From NCBI GenBank assembly GCA_033065855.1, contig JAVXUO010000072.1:124001-188000 (forward strand): a stretch of DNA of 64,000 bases, read 5' to 3'. This DNA comes from Escallonia rubra (lineage: Eukaryota; Streptophyta; Magnoliopsida; Escalloniales; Escalloniaceae). A program made the position numbers and the translations under genes. Positions within the stretch are counted from its first letter, which is position 1, and each line of letters starts with the position of its first letter. The notes beneath the pieces were generated by a model, which was not told the DNA's origin, made no database searches, and worked only from the letters and a program-made list of their open reading frames with translations. Positions 44,501 through 53,771 of the stretch are shown here, in pieces.

Positions 44501-45090
44501 GAAAGAAAAAGAGATGGGGGCAGAGAAAGAGAGTAACCCTTTGAGAGAGAACTCAGATCTGTGAAACTAGGTTTTGAGCAAACTATCACCAATTGCCCGG
44601 GATAATCTAATTGCCAAATTAGGCAAGCGAAATTCTCATGCCTGATCGTCGACCCCTATCGTGACGGTAAGCAGCCGTCGGCTTTGCGACGTCGAGTTTA
44701 CCCAATTCCCACGGGTAAGCACCATCGAGATTCCCCTTTCAATTTGAAGTAGTACCTATGGCCACGGTACAATATTAACCGTAGGCGTACAGGACTTCTA
44801 CCTACGGCTCCTTTTATACTGTAGGCCTTTTTGTCACCATAGAGCTGTTTTGGTGTAGTGCCTTCCGGCGAGTCATCGGTATTGTTTGTACTGTGCACTG
44901 GTCTATTCGCAAGCCAATCACAATTGTCCCGAATTTCATCCACAACATTTGTGGCACCATCCATGGGACATACATCTCGTGTAACAGATTCCATGGCTAA
45001 AAATCTCAATCCACGTGAGATGAACCACAACGGTGAGAACGCATCAGACTCATCGTCAACTTTGCTTTGAGACTTGGCTCGCAGAGGAGC
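41590..45090 (+). mobile_element. Tat-like Ty3/gypsy LTR end and leader, split by a CACTA element
   Basis: 41690-41756 and 44861-45090 are halves of one old LTR/leader: TTGACTTTAGCATCGGAG before the CACTA insertion, then CCTTCCGGCGAG and ACATTTGTGGCACCATCC after it. The latter resembles the ACATTTGGCGCCATCTGTGGG primer-binding block of Tat-lineage elements, and ATGGCTAAAAATC follows as a gag-start-like motif. The fragment is broken and short; the left limit is approximate. Confidence 0.55.
41757..44860 (+). mobile_element. Non-autonomous CACTA (En/Spm) element, 3.1 kb
   Basis: The termini are CACTACAAGAAAAACAAG and, reversed, CACTACACCAAAACAGC. The 3-bp duplication CCT lies at 41754-41756 and 44861-44863. 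Subterminal regions (41775-42210 and 44740-44835) are packed with CCTACGGT/ACCGTAGG motifs in both orientations, the usual transposase-binding array. The interior has no transposase domain; 42220-44640 is AT-rich non-coding sequence with a GT microsatellite at 42980-42998. It inserted into an old Ty3/gypsy fragment. Confidence 0.92.
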
Positions 45091-45244
45091 CACCAAAACA
45101 AAAAGAGAAAAAAGAATCAAAGTCCTTATTTCGTTGCATCATTTCATCATCTATGTCGGTTTAAAAATTAAAATAACATTTTTTTATTATTTCGACTGTC
45201 TATTGAAATTAGTCTAATGTTTTTTTTTTTTAATACTTCATAAC

Positions 45245-45930
45245 ACCACCTAAGCCCCATGATCTCCCATTCTCCCTCCCTCATCGTCTTTGCGATAAAG
45301 AGACCTCAGATAGCCTCCACAATTTTCACCATATTTTCCTTTCAACCTGAATAGTTCTGTGAGATTAAAACTAGATTTATATAGCGAGACAACATAACGA
45401 ATATTCAACTAAGGCGAAAAATATATATTTTACCATGATGAATAACTTGATATGCATAAAAAAGAAAATAAGTCTAGATCACATTAATGGGAGAATTTCG
45501 AAGAGGGAGGCTGATAAAGCAGGCATGTAAAACCCTAAACAACATCATGATGACTAGATTTACATGACACCTATTTATAGAAGATACAAGTATACATCAC
45601 CCAAACAAATTTTCAGAATCACATCATCCTATTGAATACGCTTGCTTGGCTACTCGAAAACTCTCCTGAAGGTAATGCATGAAAAGCGGATGATGTCCTT
45701 AACTTGACCAATACTCTGTGATCTTGAATTATCCCCAGAATATAGAACAGGTATGCCAAAATTGATGTATCCTTCGAATGATGATTTTGTTGGCAAAATA
45801 TCACCTTGGTTTATATTTCTTGATTTTTACTTCTTGATCAGTTGGAGCAAAACAAGAAGAGATAAGGATGAGATTTTATAGAGTAACTAAATTATAGAAG
45901 GTGAATGATCACTATTTTTCTGTAAAATAG
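45245..45930. mobile_element. Unclassified ~690-bp insertion in the pseudogene intron
   Basis: Copy 1 reads CTTCATAACACTAGGATCATAAAGCG without interruption (split here as CTTCATAACAC and then TAGGATCATAAAGCG), while the pseudogene has this block between the two halves. Its ends do not show clear inverted repeats. A CACCTATTTATAG block suggests a solo LTR on either strand, but I cannot prove it. Confidence 0.45.
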
Positions 45931-46091
45931 TGATCATAAAGCGGGTGAAAAAGGCATTCATGTTGGCGAAAGCATCAACTAAGAACGATTTTGCAACACA
46001 AGACTTGTAAATTAATTGCTTAATGTTTTTCCTGATGTAAAAATTAGCATTTGATGATCAACAAGTGAAGTCGAGATTGGTTTATCTAATA

Positions 46092-46465
46092 CTTCTTCCA
46101 TTTCAAAAAAATCGATCATATTTCTGTTTGGGTCGTCCCACATCAATTGTCTACTTTCTAAACTAAGAAAAATTTTGTATGTATTTTTACATAACTACTC
46201 TTTTGACTACGGAGTATCTTTTTGTTTTGTCTCTCCACATTTAACACTCTACTAACCCATTTCTCTCTTTTAACCTACTTTCTTACATTTTTTTTTATTC
46301 TATTTCTCTTTCCACCTTTAACACTCTACTGACTCGTTTCTCTCTATTGGCCTACTTTCTTCCCCATATCTCTAAAAAAGGTAGAATAAAAAACACACAA
46401 CATATGAATTAAATTCTTATCCTGCGTGCAAAAAAAGTGATCGGTTTTTTTGGGATGGAGGAGAA
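46092..46465 (+). mobile_element. Stowaway-like MITE in the pseudogene intron
   Basis: The left end CTTCTTCCATTTCAAAAAAA and the right end (TTTTTTTGGGATGGAGGAG) are diverged relatives of the CTCCCTCCGTCCC terminus. Copy 1 lacks it: TTTTTCTAATATTTTTTAGG at 25323 is the empty site. The sequence inside resembles the Stowaway copy at 35223, with TCTCTC.ACATTTAACACTCTA blocks. Confidence 0.7.
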
Positions 46466-46690
46466 CTTTTTTGTATTGAACATACTAACTACAGTAATAT
46501 ATAGAGGGATTGAAGTCTTCCAACTATGACTAGTAAGAGGAAGAGGTTGTCCCCGGAATATAACCAAATGGAATCAAAAGAAAAGTAGAAGGGATAAATC
46601 TTACACCAACCATCCTACCCTGACCAGATATTGTAGTAAACAAAAAAAAAAAAACAAAAAAAGAGATAGAGATTGTTCTACTTATGATGA

Positions 46691-46738
<48 letters not shown>
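46691..46738 (+). repeat. TA microsatellite
   Basis: An uninterrupted GT/TA tract is followed by about 20 TA units inside intron 1 of the PNP-like pseudogene, and is absent from copy 1. Confidence 0.9.
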
Positions 46739-46741
<3 letters not shown>

Positions 46742-47376
46742 AATATCTTCCTTGGTTTTTACTTTTTTTTTTTTTTTTGGTTAGATTGACTTGTCAGTAG
46801 CATAAGTCATAATGAATCATATTGTTTGATAGACTCGGCGTCCTACGGCAACCAAGATCAAGGCATGATGATCGCCGCCGTTGGTGAGTCAATGTGGAAG
46901 AATGGAGCTGCATGCGGAACAACGTACACTTTTAGATGCACAGGACCCACAAACCAATGCACAGGTAACAGCGTTACTGTAAAGGTGGTGGATCGCTGTG
47001 CAGGATGTCAAGCAAACCAATTCAATCTTTCTCAAGAAGCTTTCACCATGATTGCCAAAACAGATGCTGGCAGGATCAACATTAATTATGCGCGGTAATA
47101 TTTAGAAACCACCGCACCATATTTATCTTCTTTTTATCTACACTAAAACTTTTCTAATTTTCATTTCTCTGGTGAATTAGGGCATGAAGCTTTTAGGGGA
47201 CGTTCAGCATGGCAAGAATAAGCTTCACAGTTGGAAAAGCGGTAGTAGTGTTGAATAAAAGACACCGTACGCGTTCGTTTCTTGAATGATGCTACTATTG
47301 CATCCAAAGACATCACGCTCTCTATGTGACAAAAAAGGCATTCATATGTATTCGTATGAAACAAATTTGGTGGTTA

Positions 47377-48584
47377 GTGGCCCGCGCAATCAACCGACGG
47401 GCTCTGGCCCTCGCAGCGGGATGGGCTCACAACCTTAAGGCCCTCGCCGGCACACTCAACTGAGGGCTCTGGCCCTCGCCCGCACAATCAACTGGGGGCT
47501 CCGGCTCTCGCGGCGGGATGGGCTCACAACCCTAAGGCCCTCGTCGGCATAGCCAACCGGGGGCTCCGGCCCTTGCTAGCACAATCAACCGACAGGCTCC
47601 GACCCTCGCGGCGGGATGGGCTCACAACCCTAAGGCCCTCGTTAGTACAGTCAACTGGGGGCTCCGACCCTCGCCCGGGCAATCAACTGACGGGCTCTGG
47701 CCCTCGCAGCAGGATGGGCTCACGACCCCGAAGCCATCGTCGGCACAATCGCCCGACGGGCTCATAGGGGGCTCCGCTCATAGTGCTCCGGCACCAGGAC
47801 ACCTCGCCACAGACTCTGAGCATTGAGCTGCAAGCATGTCCGCTCATGTTACCATTGATCATTGACACCGCGAGGGCAATGACCCCCGGGTCACTCCGGG
47901 ATGGGAGCAGGTCCTCGGAAGACATCGCGCCTAGCTCACCTGACAGTTGGCTACAAGGGCAACCCTCGCCGCTGTCAGGATCTCTGCGCGTGTCTTGACG
48001 CATCTCGTTGGATTCAGTAAGGGCTTGGACTGAAGGCTGGGGCAACGGGCTACTCTGACCATGTTACCGTGGTGTGGTCAGTCTCCTCAAACAGGCAGAA
48101 GGATGCTGCAAGGGTAGGGCAACACGAACTCGGGGACCAGCAGTTCAACGGAGAATCAATACTTTGGAACCCCCAACGACGACGTGTCACTCCCAGGGGA
48201 TGACATGTGTCAGCCGATGACACATGCACATTTTTGCCTATAAATAATGAACTTTGGAGCTTATTTGGGGACTGCTTTCTCATTTGATATTTTCACTTTC
48301 TCTCTCTAAAACTCATTCTCTCTGGATTTCTAGTGACAGAAAGACATTTGGACTCCTGTTATCGGACCCTCGACGCTGCACCCTTGACTCGGACTTTTGA
48401 CCGTCGGCCCTGTTCGTCGTCACCCTGCCTCTGCGGCACTGCCAGCCCTCGCGACCTGTCTGGGGAGCCTTGCTCTCAGCCCTTAGTCCATCCTTGATGT
48501 CTCCCACGTTGCCTACTTGCAAGCTGACTCCGACAGCATCCTCTGTGGCACCTCTACGTGGCAACGAACCTTATTTCATTGGCA
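47377..48584 (+). mobile_element. Truncated GC-rich LTR, same family as the element at 55642
   Basis: From 47865 on it is collinear with 57515-58164: GACCCCCGGGTCACTCCG, GGGAGCAGGTC, CATCGCGCCTAG, GACGTGTCACTCCC, a TATA box (CTATAAATA near 48238) and the end TTCATTGGCA. The left part (47400-47720) is an array of four units of about 96-100 bp centred on GCGGGATGGGCTCACAACCC, different from the repeats in the later LTRs. It cuts off the 3' flank of the PNP-like pseudogene at 47376. Confidence 0.7.
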
Positions 48585-51059
48585 ACATATAGCATACTTA
48601 AATTAAATGAATACAAAAATCTGATTTTTAGGCTTAGTCAACTCTCTATCTTTGGAAGCAAATCAGAGAGGAACAAACGAATGGAATTAAGGGGGACATT
48701 TACACCTTACTTTAATTTGATAATCCGTTACAACTTAATCAAATTAAAGAAGAAAAAAGAGAAGAGAGGAATTAAAAGGATAAAAAGAGAAAGAGAGGAA
48801 GAGAAGGGTTGGGTTGTGCTCGTGAGAAGAGAAGAAAACGGGGAGTTTTTCGACGATCGGGATTTGGTTTTTCCGGTAAGTTTTCAGCCCTTTTTCTCTT
48901 GACTATTCACCAAATTATGGGATTTAATGGCGCTATGGGTTTAGATAGAGAAATAACCGTGAGGGCCATGAGGTGGTTTCGGGTTGAGTGTTAGAAGGCA
49001 ACCATGATGGTTGCCGTAAATGCTTGGGTGCGTAAGTGGGTGAGTGTGAGTCTATGGGTATTGTGTTCGTGTTATGTGTGTATGTATATCTGTAAATAGC
49101 AAGGTCGGGCAACCATGGCTGTGTACATTGGAAAGAAATTATGGTTGCAAAGGCAGCCATGGCTGCCAAAGAATGGTTTCTATGGGGGGATTGTGGCTGC
49201 GGTTAGAGAAAGTTTTAGAGTTTTAATGGTGACAATGATGAAGGGAGCAACCATGGGGCTGCCGTGACGTGTAATAATGGAGGAAGGGGACTTCACGACT
49301 GCCGGGTATGTGACAAATTTGTGTGCGTTTTGGGTACGAATGGTGTGTAAAGGACAGCCGTGGGGTGTGCGTAAAGACGTGGAGAAGAAAAGGGCTGCCG
49401 TAGGGCAGCATATGGATGAGTGTTTATGTGATTGAATATGTGTGTTGCTGGGTGTTGATGGGTGTCCTGTGCGTGAGAATAGGCTGCTGTAATGGTAGCG
49501 TGTGTTTGTGAGGTGTTGTGGTCTATGTGAGATGTGGTAAATGTGATGCTTTGAAGAGTTGTAATGTACGTTGTGGGTGTAGTTATATGTGGACAAGAAG
49601 CAAAGATGAGGCTGCTGTAATGGAAGTTGTGCAGTGGTGAGGGGAGTTGGGGGCACCGGTGGGCCGGTGCCCACTTGCTTCTTTAGAATTTTTGCCCTTT
49701 ATATGGGATATTTTATCTCCAATGGTAAAAGTGTCCACCTAAAAATTTGAAAAATATTTAAAGGAGATGTATTTGTGGTCATTTTACATGTTAATGTATC
49801 TAAAAATTTGAAGGATGGTTAAAAAAGGTATCATTTTAGTCATTTAAAATGCTACACTTACACAAATAAAAGACTTAGTTTACGCATAAAGTCAACACAA
49901 AAAAAATATTTTTGTTCTCACTCTCTACTGTTTCTGAAGCCTCAATACTTTCAAAGCCTTAAAGGCACATATGCGGACATGAGAACACTGCCCCCTCCTC
50001 AGTTCCCTCACCCCACACCGGCCTTACCTCACGTCTGCACGCCCTTAACGGCCAACACCACTGCCTCCACTTGCCGGTCCAGCTCCGGCAGGTCACGGGC
50101 TCACGAGTCACGGCACCTAAAGCCCAAACTTCACGGCCTCACGTGCTCCCTGCAAGGCCGATTCACAGGCTACCGGCAACAGTGCTCACGGACGGCAGTC
50201 GCAAGGTCAATTTCTCGACGATATTGTTTTGAAAAATTTAGAGTAATGTTTTTATAGTACTAAGAAGTCCCAGATTCAGTTTGGTAAATTTTAGAGTTGA
50301 TTTGCTATAGTTTTCGTATCGCATTGATTTTAGCAAAACGAATAATTTAAAGATAGTTTTAATGCCATTTAATTTTTGATTTAAATTTTTATAATTTTAA
50401 TACATATTTTATAGCTGTTAGAAAAATTATGGGACTTTATTTTCATCTAAAAGTAATTATGGCTATTTATGGATTTTTCTTGCATTTAAAGAAATTATTT
50501 TAATTCAAAAGTATTAAAAGATTCAGAAAATCATATTCGGACTTTTATTAATGTTTTAAGCTATAAAAGTATTTTATTGTAATTTATTATGAATTTTGGG
50601 ATATCGTTACGCATTAACGAGCGTACAGGGTTCTTGCTTAGGTCTGCCGTGTGCCGGGACTGCTTCGAGTTGCGCGATTTTAGAGTTAGAAGTCACCACA
50701 AGAAAATATGTATTTGGCGACGGAGTTTTAGCGACGGAAGGTATTCCGTCGCTAAAACTGTCTTTAAGCGACGGAATATCCCGTCGTTAAAAATCCGTTG
50801 CAAAATACTATTACCGACGGAAGACACCGTCGGTAAAAGTATTTTGCAACGGAGTTTTAACGACGGACTTTTAGCGACGGACATACCGTAGCTAAATATT
50901 TTTATAAAATTAGTAATTTTGAGTTTTTTTTTAAAATTATTTAAACGACGGAATAAAACCGTCGCTAAAAAGTCTGTCGCAAAAAGTCTTTATAATAATA
51001 CATTCACCGACGGAGTTGTAGCGACGGTGTTATTCCGTCGCTAAAGATCCTCCATTTAA

Positions 51060-52453
51060 ATACACATCTGGTTTCTTTCTCTCTCCCCGTTCTCTCTCTG
51101 AATACCTGCTCTCACCCACCCACCGCCGTTCTCACCTCTGGCGACCCTTCTCTACGGCGACCCAGCTCCGGCGACACTCCCGTCCCCCACCCGACGCCGC
51201 GCCACCAAGCCTTGCACTCCGGTCGTGCCACAAAGCCCTCCACTGTCGCCGCGCAACGAAGCCCACCACTGCCGCCGCACCACCAACGCCGCCGCCGTCG
51301 TACCCACCTCGAGATTTGTATGTTAATGGCCCTAAATCATCTGAATGTTTTGTTATTTTGTCTTCAATTTAGGTTACATGCCCTAAATTATGCCTGGTTT
51401 ATTTAGATTTGTATGTCAATTTAGGTTCAATTTTTTGTTAATTTGTCAATTGCCCTAAATTAGAGTACTCATCACTAATATACTAGTTAAATTGCAACCC
51501 TGGAGAGTGGAGGTCTATACACAGCACTCTTTGGAAGGCTAGATGGAGAGTGCTATAATATTTTGAAACAGCCCATTAACACTCTATGCTAGATGGAAGA
51601 TTGGCTCCTCTAGTGAACATTTTCAGGAAGCTTACGCTGTAATATTCAGAATCAATCAGCCCACATCTTTGCCTAAAACCATCCAAGTTTAAAATGAGCA
51701 TAGAGAGACAAACAATGACGAAAACGATTAAAGCATGGTCAGTACTTGATTGTTTTTTGCATCAGCTCTGTGGTTCATGGATCATTGATGCATATAGTGC
51801 TGCTCTATATCGGGTAGTTAAGCATGGACAGTACTTGATTGTTTGTATGCAGTCCTTTAGATTTTTGTTAGATGATCAAATGCTAGCTAAGGTATGGATG
51901 AACTGGGAATATCTTTTAAGAAGGAATTGTGTTTGAAAGGAATATATGAGAGAGGAGAGAGGGAGGGAGTTATTGAGAAGGAATAAAAACCGTCAAAAGA
52001 GAGACACACATATCGATCCTCAGCGCATATGGTGGAGGGAGATGCAGCAGAAGCAATGGCGGATGTTGTGGATGATGCTTTTGATATGCCGAGGCACGGA
52101 ATTGCATTGCGTTTGCAGAGAGAGAAAAAGGGAGATAAAACTGGGGGGGCCCTCCATTCTTCAATTCATCAGCTCGAATCTCAAAACAATTAAACTACTA
52201 CTAGTTGTAATCGTAGTTTCATATGCAGTTTGGACTTTGGACCACACCCTTCATATTCCCATGCAGCTCCAACACGAGCTTTGCAGTGTGTTGTGTGCAC
52301 CCACCCACCCACCCACCCACCATCCCTCCCACCAACCAAACCCCCATAGCCGCCCCACCTCCCCTCCCCTCCCCTCTTTCTTTCACACACATACACACAC
52401 ACACGAACAAAACAAGTAGCGACGACTAGGAGCGTTTGAGATCTTCTTATGTA
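51060..52453. other. CACTA interior: GC-rich leader-like and simple-repeat sequence
   Basis: 51075-51310 is a CT- and CCG-rich stretch like the 5' UTR of a plant gene (CTCTCTCCCC, CCGCCGTTCTCACC, GCCGCCGCACCACC). 52295-52400 has (CCCA)n and (CACA)n runs. The overlapping frames on both strands here come from these simple repeats. A transcription start for the B3 gene could lie here, but nothing proves it. Confidence 0.35.
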
Positions 52454-52713
52454 CTCTCGCCGTCTCATTTTGAGTGTCATGCTTTCGACTTTAGTCGGTT
52501 CCAAAGTATATAGCAAGCTAGTGCATTACATTTTCTTATGTATTATCCCTAAAAAATAGGGTGATCACATCTAATGCGTTTTCTTGAAACTTTTGCTTGT
52601 AGGGGACCTTTGCAGAAAATGTGTAAGTTTTATGACTTGCTAACGTATTTAATTTTTGCTTCCTTAATCAAAATGTAAAGTCAAACAAGACACTCAAAAT
52701 GAGAGGGAGAGAG
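52454..52713 (+). mobile_element. Stowaway-like MITE inside the CACTA element
   Basis: The left end CTCTCGCCGTCTCATTTTGA pairs with the right end TCAAAATGAGAGGGAGAGAG as inverted repeats. TA precedes the left end; the right flank is TG, so the duplication has decayed by one base. Confidence 0.75.
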
Positions 52714-52901
52714 TGTCAATTTTATTAGGAAGATTTTGGGTGCAACCTCTGTGAGAGAAATAGCCTACGAATCCCTATTCAGTGACCACTAGTTATAAGT
52801 AGATATTGCTAGTGACATTTTAGCGACATTTGAAAGCTGCCAATGTGACTAACACACATCTTGTAATCCCTTGAAAAGAGGGTGGTGGAAAAGGTGAGAA
52901 T

Positions 52902-52906
<5 letters not shown>

Positions 52907-52935
<29 letters not shown>
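52907..52935 (+). repeat. CA microsatellite
   Basis: (CA)n of about 14 units lies between the MITE and the B3-domain gene. Confidence 0.9.
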
Positions 52936-52937
<2 letters not shown>

Positions 52938-53334
52938 TTCCCAAGGGCAGAGTGGCCTTTGATTGGAAGCAATATGAATAGACACTAAAACTGCACAGGA
53001 GATGGATTCCCAAAACCAAGCTTATATAAGACTACGGGAGCTGTCTTATTAGCGGTAATATGGAGCATGCACCATAGCTTGATACTCTTACTCAGGACTT
53101 TATCGCACAATAACATTTTGCTTCTTACTTTCCGTGACATAGGTGGCTATTTGGGTGGTGAAATGATGATGTGCGTAGTTGAGATTTTTGTGGTAGTCAT
53201 TTTAGCTACAACTCACTGTGGATCTGTTTTTTTAGCACCACTTTAACATAATTTGATAGATTTAATTCAGCTATGAAATTGATGCTCGTCGATTGAATAA
53301 TCATCGATTGGTTTTTCATGTTAAAGTAGGTTAA

Positions 53335-53771
53335 ATGGCTTTTACTTCGGTGAACAGGGACGTTTCAGTTAACAGGCACTTCTTCAAGGTCATGATGCCT
53401 GGTTTTCATACAGAACTTGTATGTCATCCCGCTTTCTCTATGTTTTCGTGTGTGTTAAAAGTTTTATCTTTGGTTAAAAACTTACATGTCTTAATGTATT
53501 ATGAATATGTTAGGCCATACCAGTAGCATTTTGGCGATTGCTTACCACATTGAGATTTGAAGCAACTTTAACCAGCCGCAAGGGGTCATGGCTTGTTAAA
53601 TTGAAGAAGAAGGTTGGCCAAGAGGTTCTTTGCTTCGAAGAGGGTTGGAACGAATTCGTGCAACAACATGACCTCCATCTAGGAGACTTTGTAGTCTTTC
53701 AACACATGGGCCAAATGCGTTTTCAAGTCAGCGTGTTTGATCAAAGCACTTGTGAAAAGCCTTTCCCCTAA
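53335..53771 (+). CDS. Small B3-domain (REM-like) protein inside a CACTA element
   Basis: Exon 1 (53335-53418) encodes MAFTSVNRDVSVNRHFFKVM to PGFHTEL. A 95-bp intron (GTATGT...TGTTAG) follows, then exon 2 (53514-53771) from AIPVAFWRLL to CEKPFP and a stop. The frame stays open across the junction, giving 113 residues. It spans the plant-specific B3 DNA-binding fold: FFKVM..GF, IP..F, ATLTSRKGSWLVKL, CFEEGWNEFVQQHDLHLGDF and VVFQHMGQMRFQVSVFD. REM-type proteins with one or more such domains act as nuclear regulators in meristems and reproduction, or have no known role; here only one domain is present. It lies wholly between the ends of the CACTA element, in the same orientation, so it is either a captured host gene or domesticated cargo. 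The lack of stops suggests recent capture or selection. Alternative starts upstream cannot be excluded. Confidence 0.75.

Larger units (their letters stand above)
45116..47376 (+). pseudogene. 5'-truncated third copy of the PNP-like gene
   Basis: 45116-47376 is collinear with 25030-26350 of copy 1, from mid-intron 1 through the 3' UTR. Exon 2 (46833-47094) still reads as an EG45-like barrel, and the 7-nt terminal exon is preserved (47181-47187, giving ...NYAR-A-stop). Exon 1 with the signal peptide and the promoter are absent: the duplicated part starts next to a Ty3/gypsy fragment, and no exon-1-like sequence is seen upstream. The first conserved cysteine is changed (SASYG for SACYG), and five residues (GVPQP in copy 1) are missing between PTNQ and CTG. 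Intron 1 has gained about 690 bp (45245-45930) and a MITE. It is unlikely to be functional unless transcribed from a borrowed promoter, although its frame is still open. Confidence 0.88.

Noticed and set aside
49180-49674. 164-residue minus-strand frame
   Set aside because: Part of the same sequence recurs at 55455-55641 as a repeated LTR segment; no domain, so not a gene.
51946-52516. Overlapping 157- and 108-residue frames on opposite strands
   Set aside because: They coincide with (CCCA)n and (CA)n runs in the interior of a CACTA element; no recognisable protein.
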